Assembly (NCBI GenBank): GCA_026708085.1
Contig: JAPOVP010000126.1
Span: forward strand, 1-33,619
Length of the DNA stretch: 33,619 bases
From: Caldilineaceae bacterium
GTDB taxonomy: Bacteria > Chloroflexota > Anaerolineae > Caldilineales > Caldilineaceae
Direction: 5' to 3'
Below the pieces are notes generated by a model. It was not told the DNA's origin and made no database searches. It worked only from the letters and a program-made list of their open reading frames with translations. Each line of letters begins with the position of its first letter. The first letter of the stretch is position 1. Positions 23,650 to 31,422 of this stretch are shown one piece after another. A program made the position numbers and the translations under genes.

Positions 23650-26600
23650 TCAATGCCAATCGTGCGCCTTCGGCATCCTCACCCCCACCCTAATCGCCCG
23701 CAACGAAGTCACAACTACATTCGTCGTCCCATCCCACTTCGAGACCGTCCCATTCACCTCGATCACCTGGCTGTCCAGCTCCCGGCTATACCGCGCAAAC
23801 ACATCCCCCCACAGAATAATCTGCACGTCACCGTACTCATCCTCAATCGTCACAAACACCGTCCCGTCCCGCCCCCGCGGATGCTGCCTCGCCACCGGCC
23901 ACCCCGCCACCGTCACCGCCGCCCCATCGTCCAGCTTCTCCACCTCCACCGAAGAACGAACGTGCCGCGCCAGCGTCGGCCGCACAAACTCCATCAAATG
24001 CCCCTTCGGATAGAGCTCCAGCACCTCATACTCACCGATCATCTGCTCGCGCGCATCAAAATCCGTCAACGCCGCCGCACTCTCCGTCCGTGCCAGCGAC
24101 AGCGCCCGCTGCCCGTTCCCCGTAGACCGCACTGTCAGTCCCGCCTCCCACAGCGCCTCCCTTCGGTTGCTCGCAATCCCGTCAAACGCCCCCGCCATCG
24201 CCAGCGAAAGCACCGCCTGCTCGGTCATCCCCGTGCGCCGCACCAGGTCCCCCGTGTCCGCATACACCCCGTGCCTCTCCCTCTCCTCCACAATCCGCCT
24301 CGCCCACGCCTCCCCCACGTCCTTCGTGAACACCAGCCCCATCCGCACAGCCCCCTCCTCCGGCCTGCACCGCACCTCGCTCCGGTTCACGCACGGATTG
24401 CGAAACGGGATCCCGAACCGCCGCGCATCCTGCTTCAGCGTCTCCAACGGATAAAAACCCATCGGCTGGTTGTTCATCAGCGCCACAAAAAACTCCAGCG
24501 GGTAATAGCACTTCAGCCACGCCGCCTGGTACGCCGTGATCGCAAACGCGTGCGAATGACTCTCAGGGAACATGTAATGCCCGTTGATCTTCGCGAAAAT
24601 TGTGCGCGCCGCCTCCTCGGGCACCCCCTTGCCGCGTGCCCCCTCCCGAAACTGCTCCCAGTGCAGCGCGATCAGGTGCTCATTGTTGCTCCTCGCAAAC
24701 GCCCGCCGGATCTCGTCCGCCTGCGCCGCCGTCAGCCCCGAAACGTCCGTGATCAGCTGCACAACCTGCTCCTGCCACACGATCACCCCATACCCACGCG
24801 CCAGCGCACGCGCCTCCAGCGGATGGTCGTACTCCCACGCCGCCCCGTGCCTGTACCGCTCCACAAACTGCGACACCGCGCTCCCCTGCACCCCCACCCC
24901 CGGCCGGATCAGCGCCACCTGGTACGCCAAATCCAGCAGATTGCGCGACAGCAAACGCTGCCCCATCTTCAGCTGCGCCGGCGACTGCAGCAGAAAGATC
25001 CCCTTCGACAGCCCCGCATTGATCATGTCGTACACCTTCGGATCCTCCGGGTCGATCCGGCTCACGTCCGGCCGCTTCCCCTCCCGCGCCTCCACCAGGT
25101 CCAGCGCCTCCTCCAACTGGTCCAGCACCGGCAGCGACAGAATATCGATCTTCGCAAAACCCGCGTCCGCCACGCTGTCCTTGTCCCAGTCCATGATGTA
25201 CCGCCCTTCCATCGCCCCCTCCCGCACCGGCACCATCTCCGGAATCGGCGAGCTGCTCAGGATCATCCCCCCCACGTGCTGGCTCAACAGCTTCGGCGCC
25301 CCCATCAGCTGCGGCGCCAGCTCGATCAGCTCCCGCCACCCGCACGCATTCACCCGCTGGCTGAACGCCGGCAGCTGCGCCATCTCCTCCCGCAAACGCG
25401 CCCCATCATGCGAACGCATCTGCTTCGACAGCAGGCCCAACTCCTCCTGCGGCAGCCCCAGCGCCTTGCCCAGGTCCCGCAGCACCCCCTTGATCTTGTA
25501 CGTCGCGATCGCCCCCGCCAGCACCGCATACTCCGGCCCGAACCGCTCGTGCACCCGCTCGATCAGCTCGTCCCGCAGCGCCCGCGGAAAGTCCAGGTCG
25601 ATGTCCGGCAGCACCGTCGTGTCTTCAGACAAAAAACGCTCCAGCGTCAGACTCCACTTCAGCGGATCGATATGGCTGATCCCGATCAGATACCCCACCA
25701 GCAGCGCCACCGACGACCCCCGCCCTCGCCCCGGCGGCTCCCGCCCCTCCAGCTCCGCAGGCCTTCCCCTCTCCACCATGATCTCCTGCGCAATCATCAC
25801 GATCTCCCGGTACAACAGCAGAAAACCCGCCAGCCCGTGCCGCCCGATCAGGCTGAACTCCTCCTCCAGCCGCTCCGTGATCTGCTTCGTCACCGCGCCG
25901 TAGCGCCGCACCGCCGCCCCATAGCACAGCTCCCGCAGATACCCCTCCGCCGTATACCCCTCCGGCAACGCCGGCTTCGGCAGCGTATACCCCAAATCCG
26001 TCCCCAAATCGAAAGCGCACCGCTCCGCAATCTCCGCCGTGTTCGCCACCGCCTCCGGAAACTCCCCAAAAAGACGCGCCATCTCCGCCGCCGGCTTCAG
26101 ATAGAACTGATCGTTGGGCAGCAGATGCGGCAGCGCCTGGTCCACAGTCGTGTTCAGCCGGATCGCCACCAGCGCATTCTGCAGCCGGTACCGCTCCGCC
26201 GCGTGGTAATGCACGTCGTTCGTGACCGCCAGCCGCACGCCCGCCTCCTCCGCAATCCCCGCCAGCTTGCGGTTCCGCGCCGTATCCCCCTGCAGAAAAT
26301 TCTGCTGCAGCGCCGCATAGACCGAGTCCGCGCCGTACCACCCCGCATAATCCCGCAGCAGCGCCTCCGCCTCCTGCCTTCTCCCCGCCAGCGCCAACCG
26401 CGTCACACAACTGTCACGCCCCCCCGTCAGCAGCACCGTGCCCTCCGCATGACCCGCCAGGTGCCTCGCATCCAGCCGCGGCGCCCTCCGGTCCACCCCG
26501 TTCGCCAGCGTAAACAGGCGCGCAATATTCGAATACCCCTGCCGCGTCTTCGCCAGCAGCGTCACCCGCGACCCGTCCGCCAGCGTCAGCGTCCCGCCCG

Positions 26601-26790
26601 TAATCGGCCGCACCCCCAAACTGTTCGCCAGCCGCGCAAACTCCAGCGCCCCGCACAGATTCGTATCCGTCAGCGCCAGCGCCCCGTACCCATACGCCTT
26701 CGCCTGCGCCAGCAGCTCATGCGCATGCGACGCCCCCTCCCCAAACGAAAAAAAGCTCTTCACCCCCAGCTCAACATACCCCCCATCCAT
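23650..26790 (-). CDS. dnaE2: Error-prone DNA polymerase DnaE2 (ImuC)
   Basis: A 1046-aa C-family polymerase alpha subunit for translesion synthesis. The N-terminal PHP-like domain (1-200) is degenerate: YVELGVKSFFSFGEG and LALTDTN lack the H-x-H and TDH metal ligands of active PHP domains. The polymerase core contains GRGSSVALLVGYLIGISHID (about 358), PDIDLDFPR with the catalytic Asp residues (about 400), a SHSHAFAITAYQAAWLKCYY segment, helix-hairpin-helix sequence and a C-terminal OB fold (VTVAGWPVARQHPRGRDGTV). About 1050 aa is DnaE2-sized (DnaE1 is longer). ATG 26790 has GGGGAGG upstream; the longer frame from 26832 does not. It probably works with ImuB encoded upstream on the same strand. 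Confidence 0.92.
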   Translation of the reverse strand: MDGGYVELGVKSFFSFGEGASHAHELLAQAKAYGYGALALTDTNLCGALEFARLANSLGVRPITGGTLTLADGSRVTLLAKTRQGYSNIARLFTLANGVDRRAPRLDARHLAGHAEGTVLLTGGRDSCVTRLALAGRRQEAEALLRDYAGWYGADSVYAALQQNFLQGDTARNRKLAGIAEEAGVRLAVTNDVHYHAAERYRLQNALVAIRLNTTVDQALPHLLPNDQFYLKPAAEMARLFGEFPEAVANTAEIAERCAFDLGTDLGYTLPKPALPEGYTAEGYLRELCYGAAVRRYGAVTKQITERLEEEFSLIGRHGLAGFLLLYREIVMIAQEIMVERGRPAELEGREPPGRGRGSSVALLVGYLIGISHIDPLKWSLTLERFLSEDTTVLPDIDLDFPRALRDELIERVHERFGPEYAVLAGAIATYKIKGVLRDLGKALGLPQEELGLLSKQMRSHDGARLREEMAQLPAFSQRVNACGWRELIELAPQLMGAPKLLSQHVGGMILSSSPIPEMVPVREGAMEGRYIMDWDKDSVADAGFAKIDILSLPVLDQLEEALDLVEAREGKRPDVSRIDPEDPKVYDMINAGLSKGIFLLQSPAQLKMGQRLLSRNLLDLAYQVALIRPGVGVQGSAVSQFVERYRHGAAWEYDHPLEARALARGYGVIVWQEQVVQLITDVSGLTAAQADEIRRAFARSNNEHLIALHWEQFREGARGKGVPEEAARTIFAKINGHYMFPESHSHAFAITAYQAAWLKCYYPLEFFVALMNNQPMGFYPLETLKQDARRFGIPFRNPCVNRSEVRCRPEEGAVRMGLVFTKDVGEAWARRIVEERERHGVYADTGDLVRRTGMTEQAVLSLAMAGAFDGIASNRREALWEAGLTVRSTGNGQRALSLARTESAAALTDFDAREQMIGEYEVLELYPKGHLMEFVRPTLARHVRSSVEVEKLDDGAAVTVAGWPVARQHPRGRDGTVFVTIEDEYGDVQIILWGDVFARYSRELDSQVIEVNGTVSKWDGTTNVVVTSLRAIRVGVRMPKAHDWH

Positions 26791-26840
26791 ACCCCCACCT
26801 CCCCTTCCCACCAACTCACCAAAAACTGACAACTGCAGTT

Positions 26841-27224
26841 CTATCCCCTATTCGCCAGTGAGCGCATCAGACCATTCATCATTCTGTTGATCTCCGCGCA
26901 GTCTTCCAGCAAGCTGTTGCTGGTCTCCCTTCGGATCAGGTCCAGCCTTTCGGACAATGTCACGAAAGTTTCCAGCTCGGCCAAAGAACCTCGCGCGATA
27001 CTAAGCATCTGAAGAAACTCCTTTTTCGAACGCCTTGCCTGCCCTTCTGCGATGTTCGCCGGTACCGAGGCCGCTGCCCGTCGCATCTGCGAGGAAAGCC
27101 CATACTTCTCCTCGGAAGGGAACCGCCTCGTAAGCTCGTAGGTCTGAACCGTCAGGTCCATCGACCTCTGCCAAATCTTCAACTCCCGATAAGACCTTAT
27201 ACGTGTCCTCTGACTCTCTGCCAT
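26841..27224 (-). CDS. Four-helix-bundle protein (S23/IVP type), copy 2
   Basis: A 127-aa paralogue of 23186-23569 with the same conserved core (FPSEEKYGLSSQMRRAAASV, PANIAEGQARRSKKEFLQML). ATG 27224 has AAGGAGG upstream. It lies between imuB and dnaE2, with its stop about 50 bp before the dnaE2 start, so it is probably cotranscribed with dnaE2. The copies flank dnaE2 on both sides and each is bordered by CACTAAC/CTGCAGTT sequence, suggesting duplication through these repeats. Function unknown. Confidence 0.88.
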   Translation of the reverse strand: MAESQRTRIRSYRELKIWQRSMDLTVQTYELTRRFPSEEKYGLSSQMRRAAASVPANIAEGQARRSKKEFLQMLSIARGSLAELETFVTLSERLDLIRRETSNSLLEDCAEINRMMNGLMRSLANRG

Positions 27225-27257
27225 ACAACTAACCGCCTCCTTATTCCCTGTATTTCT

Positions 27258-27306
27258 GACCACTAACGACTGCAGTTACTGACCACTGACCACTGACCAC
27301 TGCAGT
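27258..27306. repeat. Heptamer tract (ACCACTGA type) with two CTGCAGTT motifs
   Basis: TGACCACTAACGACTGCAGT and then ACTGACC units ending again in CTGCAGTT (27299-27306). Same family as the tracts near 12.1, 23.2 and 23.6 kb. Confidence 0.8.
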
Positions 27307-27338
27307 TTGGGCGGTCGGGCCTATTCGGCCCTCCCTTG

Positions 27339-27359
27339 TGCGGGGGCTCCGCCCCCGCA
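27339..27359. terminator. GC-rich perfect hairpin in imuB downstream region
   Basis: TGCGGGGGC/GCCCCCGCA is a 9-bp perfect stem with a 3-base loop, and GGGCC/GGCCC forms a second small hairpin just left (27317-27332). No T-run is present on either strand, so it may be a REP-type stabiliser rather than a true terminator. Confidence 0.45.
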
Positions 27360-27714
27360 ACGCCCCCTCTCCTACAACCTCGCGTCGTAGCCAGTATGTG
27401 GGCAATACGAAATTGCCGCCCCGTGTCGGCCCGCCCTACCCCCCGCCAACTGGCAGATTCCGAAAATGTGCCGGCGCGAGCAAGACGGGCGAGGCCACTC
27501 CCATATATGCCCAACGTTCACCGCCATGACCATCGAGAGCCCGCTACAGAAATACTGACGGTACATTCCCCCCAGGCAGACCGCACAAAGTACACACACA
27601 GAACATGGCTTCGTAGTTCACTAAAAACTAAAAACTGACTACTAAAAACTGCAGTCCGCCATCCCGAAAATCCATCAAAATCCCGCAAATCCTGATTCAG
27701 ACAACAAAAAGGAA

Positions 27715-27866
27715 GTTCTCCGCGCCCCTCCGCGTCCTCCGCGGACAAAAGAGGTGTTGACGTTGCAGTTCTCCGCGCCCCTCCGCGTCCTCCGCGGACA
27801 AAAGAGGTGTTGACGTTGCAGTTCTTCGCGCCCCTTCGCGTCCCTTCGCGGAAAAAAGATGTTCAC
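27715..27866. repeat. 53-bp tandem repeat with 'CCGCG' core, 2.8 copies
   Basis: Two identical 53-bp units (27715-27767, 27768-27820; starting GTTCTCCGCGCCCCTCCGCG and ending GACGTTGCA) are followed by a diverged third ending at the imuB stop codon. Confidence 0.9.
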
Positions 27867-29515
27867 TAAAAACTTCCATTCTGCCTGTACCAACTCCCCT
27901 CCCGCTCATCCCGAAACACCGTCACCTGCCCATCGTCCGACCCACTCCCATTCCCCGCCAACCCAACCCGGTAATACGCACGCGTAATCGGCTGCGCCAG
28001 CCACCACAGATCAAACGTCCACCGGTCTGCCACCCGCGCCACCCGCCGCCAGCGCCGCCCCAGCTCCACCTCCACCGGCTCTCCCCCCGCCCCCTCCCGC
28101 ACCGCCACCCGCGCCGGCGCATGCAACGGCCTCATATCATCCCGCTTCGCCGGATCGATCGGGATCTGCAACGCCCGCATCTCCGGCGCAGGATGCCACG
28201 GCGCCACCTCCGCAATCCGGTGCAGCACGTGATTGCCGTTCATCCGCACCTGCAGCCGCTTCTCCATCTCCATCACCCGCCTTCCCGCCGTCTCCCTCAC
28301 ATCCTCAAAAAGCCCCATCTGCATCCCCGTCCCCCCGCGAAAATCCGACAGCGTCAGCGTCACATCCTCAACCGGAATCTGCGGCGGCTCCAGCTCCATC
28401 CGGTTCCGGATCAGCGCCGCCGCCTCCTCCCACCGCCCCACCGGCTCCTTGAAAGCCACCCCCAGCTCCCACGGCGGCCACCCCCGCGCCCGGCCCTGCA
28501 GCGCCGCCGCACCCACAACCCGGCCCCCCAGCTCAGGCCGCGCATACCCCCGCCGCAGCAGCGTATCCACCGCCACCAGCAGCAGCTCGATCGAAGTCGA
28601 ATTGAACGGCAGCGCCGTCTCCTCAACGACCGACTCCTCAAACGCCGTCGCCACCACCGGACTCTCGTCCACCCCATGGCACAGCGCCCACAACCGGCTC
28701 CCCTCCTTCCCGAACTGCGCCGCGATCAGATGCTCTTCCATCGCCGCCACCTCCCCCATCCTGTACAGACCGAACCGCTGCAGCTTCCCCTTCACATCCG
28801 CCTCCACCGGCAGCAGCTCCACCGAATACGGCGCCAGGAACCCCCGCACATCCTCCGGCGCCCTCGACACCCCCGGCTCCCGCATGCGCGCCGCCACAAA
28901 CGCCGGAAACTTCGCATCCGCCACCCCAATCCGCGCCGTCAGGTCCGCCGGCACCGCCTCCAGCAGCGCCTGCACCACCTGCGCCTCACCCCCATACAGC
29001 GCCTCCATCCCGTCGATACGCACATAAGCCGTCCCCAGCTCCCCCCATTCAACCCGGTCGCTCACCCCCTGCAGCGCCCGGATCACCTCCCCGAACACCT
29101 GCCGGTAATACAACTCATCCGCATTCAGCACAACCGTCTCCGCCAGATACGACACCGCCTGCTCCAGCGTCATCCCCACCTTCACCCCCGCCGCCCCCGG
29201 AAAATAGTCCACCACCACCGGCGCCCCGCCCCCCACCCCCCCACGCTCCACAATCAAAGTCGAAGGCTGTTGCGACCGCATCTGCCGCGCACTTGCAACA
29301 GCCTGAGCAGCCGGCTCCTCCACCCGCATCTCTTCTGCACTTGCAACGGTCTGAGCAGCCGGCCTCTCCGACCCCGAATAAGGATTGAGGCACTCCTCGT
29401 CCTCGGAGTGCAAGGTGCCCTCTCTCTCCTCACTCCTCTCCCCTCTCTCCTCGCCGTTCCTCCTCATCTCCGCCTTCGCCCGCAAATGCGTAATAAGAAC
29501 ACAAGCCACTCGCAT
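27866..29515 (-). CDS. imuB: ImuB-like Y-family polymerase homologue with N-terminal repeat insertion
   Basis: A 549-aa non-catalytic Y-family protein that would link DnaE2 to the replication clamp during SOS mutagenesis. It starts MRVACVLITHLRAKAEMRR, then residues about 20-85 form a low-complexity insertion with an in-frame repeat (PAAQTVASAEEMRVEEPAAQ). The fold resumes at PVVVDYFPGAAGVKVGMTLE. AYVRIDGMEALYGG has Gly where active Y polymerases have the catalytic Glu, as expected for ImuB. The C-terminal WTFDLWWLAQPITRAYYRV matches ImuB tails. ATG 29515 has GGAGGAAGG upstream. An SOS-type promoter precedes it. No imuA/recA-like partner is in the window. Confidence 0.88.
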   Translation of the reverse strand: MRVACVLITHLRAKAEMRRNGEERGERSEEREGTLHSEDEECLNPYSGSERPAAQTVASAEEMRVEEPAAQAVASARQMRSQQPSTLIVERGGVGGGAPVVVDYFPGAAGVKVGMTLEQAVSYLAETVVLNADELYYRQVFGEVIRALQGVSDRVEWGELGTAYVRIDGMEALYGGEAQVVQALLEAVPADLTARIGVADAKFPAFVAARMREPGVSRAPEDVRGFLAPYSVELLPVEADVKGKLQRFGLYRMGEVAAMEEHLIAAQFGKEGSRLWALCHGVDESPVVATAFEESVVEETALPFNSTSIELLLVAVDTLLRRGYARPELGGRVVGAAALQGRARGWPPWELGVAFKEPVGRWEEAAALIRNRMELEPPQIPVEDVTLTLSDFRGGTGMQMGLFEDVRETAGRRVMEMEKRLQVRMNGNHVLHRIAEVAPWHPAPEMRALQIPIDPAKRDDMRPLHAPARVAVREGAGGEPVEVELGRRWRRVARVADRWTFDLWWLAQPITRAYYRVGLAGNGSGSDDGQVTVFRDEREGSWYRQNGSF

Positions 29516-29557
29516 AATTCCTTCCTCCAGCTTGAGCCGGAATCCATTTCAGCCGGC

Positions 29558-29585
29558 ATTATAGAACATATGTTCCAATTGTCAA
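29558..29585 (-). promoter_or_regulatory. Consensus sigma70 promoter of imuB
   Basis: On the minus strand TTGACA (29585-29580), a 16-bp spacer and TATAAT (29563-29558): both boxes perfect. The start of transcription would be near 29550, about 35 bases before the ATG. Confidence 0.85.
29564..29575. promoter_or_regulatory. LexA (SOS) operator in the imuB promoter spacer
   Basis: GAACATATGTTC is a perfect palindrome matching the Gram-positive/Chloroflexi-style GAAC-N4-GTTC box. It lies wholly between the -35 and -10 elements, where bound LexA would block polymerase. Confidence 0.85.
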
Positions 29586-29640
29586 ATCACATTTCCCCAC
29601 TGCACAACCCCCCAACCAATCCCTCTCCCTGAAAAAAAGG

Positions 29641-29740
29641 TGCCCTTCGCGCATAAAGATGTTGCCGTTCTTCGCGCTCCTTCGCGTCCCTTCGCGGAAA
29701 AAGGTTTTGAAGTTCCTCGCGTCCCTTCGCGGATCAAAAA
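29641..29740. repeat. 'CTTCGCGTCCCTTCGCGG' dispersed repeat
   Basis: Direct repeats of CCTTCGCGTCCCTTCGCGGA with AAAAAGG-type linkers, related to 27715-27866 and 15045-15077. Non-coding. Confidence 0.65.
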
Positions 29741-29776
29741 GAAGAGACCTGTACACTCGAGTGGCCAAGCGAAAAT

Positions 29777-29800
29777 CGCCCTCACCTGGAGGCGAGGGCG
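29777..29800 (-). terminator. Possible terminator of the small membrane-protein gene
   Basis: CGCCCTC/GAGGGCG form a 7-bp stem with a 10-base loop. On the minus strand it is followed by ATTTTCGC. It lies about 140 bp downstream of the 29939-30250 gene. Confidence 0.4.
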
Positions 29801-29938
29801 TGCGTCTGTCTTCGGCTTTATGGAGTAGGGTTACGCTACTTGGCCCATGCTATTATGTGGTTGGCCCCAAGCGTCTGTGCTTTTTCGTTTCGGTCCGTCA
29901 CGGAACGTGGCGGTCTTTAACTGTTCCGCTGCGTCTGG

Positions 29939-30250
29939 TCAGCTGTGCGCTGCTTCCAGCATCACGATCCCCAGCATGAACAGGATGAAGATCGCGAGGA
30001 TCAGCAGCGTACTGCCGCGGGAATGTCTGGGTTGAGGTCTCGGCAGGGCAGGAGGGATTAGCTCGGGTGGGTTCTTGAACAACAGCTGTCGTACCGCTAC
30101 CGCGACGATTCCGCTGAGCCAGATTGTGGTCAGCTCTTGGAGCCAGTCGCTGTGCGCATTGTGGGGGAGTAGTCCCAGAGTGTTGAGAGCGAACCACATG
30201 GCTGAGGTGAGTAAGCCATACATGACGTAATGCTTGGCGGCATCTTTCAT
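29939..30250 (-). CDS. Small membrane protein, 103 aa
   Basis: A predicted inner-membrane protein with three hydrophobic helices: near residues 9-27 (VMYGLLTSAMWFALNTLGLL), 40-57 (LTTIWLSGIVAVAVRQLLF) and 80-100 (STLLILAIFILFMLGIVMLE). A Pro-rich basic loop (PPELIPPALPRPQPRHSRG) separates the last two. The ATG at 30250 lacks a strong ribosome-binding site. No family recognised; coding is supported by the regular helix pattern. Confidence 0.55.
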   Translation of the reverse strand: MKDAAKHYVMYGLLTSAMWFALNTLGLLPHNAHSDWLQELTTIWLSGIVAVAVRQLLFKNPPELIPPALPRPQPRHSRGSTLLILAIFILFMLGIVMLEAAHS

Positions 30251-30700
30251 GTTCGTTTCGCCGGGTGGTCGGGAGTTCGGGCCGTCGCTGGACGCGGCGG
30301 TCTGTTTCGTTACCCAATTCGTCAGGGCGCAAATCGGAGAGCACAGATCGTTCTGAGACCTGCTCGGAGGCTGAAGGCCGTTCGATAGTAACGAGTATGC
30401 TGGCGATTCCCAGTTTCTGCCAAACTCCCTGACGATATCGCGGCTCTACTCCACTGTGAGGTCGTCCCGGGCCAGGAGGAGGGGGGCGGCCGGAAAGGCG
30501 AATCGCGCACCCAAAATGATGGTCGTCTGTTTCCCTGCCAGCTGTTACCGGGGTAAACGTTGGTGATACGCCGAAGGGCTGGCCTGGGAGACCGTCGATC
30601 TGAGTTCCGGGCCCCCCTGCTCCCCACCTGTGTTAATTTTGCCTGGAGATAGGTTTTCCGGGTTGACGCCGGCGCGCATGGAAGCCAGGCTGGGACCGAG
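30251..30700. other. Intergenic, no supported gene
   Basis: Open frames here have no ribosome-binding site or motif. Nothing else was recognised. Confidence 0.5.
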
Positions 30701-30937
30701 TCATCCTGAATGAGAGCGCAGTGCCTGCAGCATGGCTTGGCCTTGCGCGGTGAGTTCAAATACACGGTAGGAGTGACTGAGCTCGATCCATCCGTTTTCC
30801 TGACACAGTTCCAGATGCTCACCCACTTCGATCAAGGTGACATCAGCGACCCCGGGAATGCTTCCAGCCTGCCCCTCTTCGGCAAGTTCCTCGAACTATT
30901 CGAGGATCCTGAGAATCAGATTGTAGTCAGTTCCCAA
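30701..30937 (-). pseudogene. Winged-helix-like small gene with in-frame amber codon
   Basis: From TTG 30937 the frame reads MGTDYNLILRILE, then TAG (30898-30896), then FEELAEEGQAGSIPGVADVT, LIEVGEHLELCQENGWIELS and FELTAQGQAMLQALRSHSG to a TGA. The part after the amber codon looks like the second half of a small winged-helix or MarR-like domain (recognition-helix-like segment, beta wing, 'LTAQGQAML' helix). A single nonsense change or sequencing error would explain the break. No function can be assigned. Confidence 0.45.
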
Positions 30938-31098
30938 TCGTCACCAATCTTTTCGTAACCCGGCCGGGCCCTGTTTCTCCGGTACGATCGTATTCCATTG
31001 AATTTCGGAGTTGCCCGGAGTACAGGCTCGCGTGCAAAGTGGCTGGCCGCGCTGTCGTCTGCCTGCATAGTGTGGCTGGTCCGGTCTGGGGGCGGTCA

Positions 31099-31422
31099 TC
31101 AGAAGTCGCTGGCAACGAAATCCTGATAGGCTCTTTTAGCTTCGTCAAAAACCAGAGTAGGATTGCTCTGGTATTCATCCCAGATCTCTTCAGTCGATTT
31201 GCCCGTACTCGAATGGCCTTTCCCTGGGACTGAAGAGTCCAGCGCGTCAAAACTGGCTTTGCGCATGTAGATCGAATCTATACTGCGGTGCAATGCTTTG
31301 GACAGAGCCACAACGACTTCCAGATTGTGATAGTGAGACAGTTCTTCTCCATACTCTATTTTGAGATATAGGACTGCCAGGTGCTCCTTTCGGGTCCAAC
31401 GTGGTCTTGTTCCTCGCGCCAT
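31099..31422 (-). CDS. Putative DNA-binding protein, 107 aa
   Basis: ATG 31422 follows AGAGGAGTAAGGAG, a strong ribosome-binding site, which rules out the longer frame from 31470. The sequence MARGTRPRWTRKEHLAVLYL, then LEVVVALSKALHRSIDSIYM, RKASFDALDSSVPGKGHSST and EEIWDEYQSNP resembles the N-terminal SANT-like DNA-binding module seen in front of HNH nucleases ('WTREELLLAL...LSxxLxRTxxAVxMKLxNFASLDP...EIWxEF'). Here it stands alone, without the nuclease. It is either a stand-alone regulator or a remnant; the upstream 1 kb has no gene. Confidence 0.65.
   Translation of the reverse strand: MARGTRPRWTRKEHLAVLYLKIEYGEELSHYHNLEVVVALSKALHRSIDSIYMRKASFDALDSSVPGKGHSSTGKSTEEIWDEYQSNPTLVFDEAKRAYQDFVASDF

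Larger units (their letters stand above)
27225..27865. other. Repeat-filled gap between imuB and the downstream genes
   Basis: About 640 bp without a supported gene. Contents include heptamer tracts (27258-27305), a very strong hairpin (27339-27359), AAAAACT heptamers ending in CTGCAGT (27618-27655), a CCTGATTCAGACAAC motif shared with 23080-23100, and a 53-bp tandem repeat (27715-27866). Confidence 0.7.

Noticed and set aside
23653..26829. 1058-aa plus-strand open frame opposite dnaE2
   Set aside because: Arg/Pro/His-dominated sequence produced by the complement of GC-rich codons of dnaE2; no domain or ribosome-binding site.
23186..27224. Diversity-generating retroelement, because of bAvd-like proteins
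   Set aside because: No reverse transcriptase, template repeat or variable repeat is present; the proteins fit the broader S23 four-helix-bundle family.
28121..29632. 503-aa plus-strand open frame opposite imuB
   Set aside because: Same shadow effect; composition is Arg/His/Pro-rich and the minus-strand frame is clearly ImuB with its own promoter.
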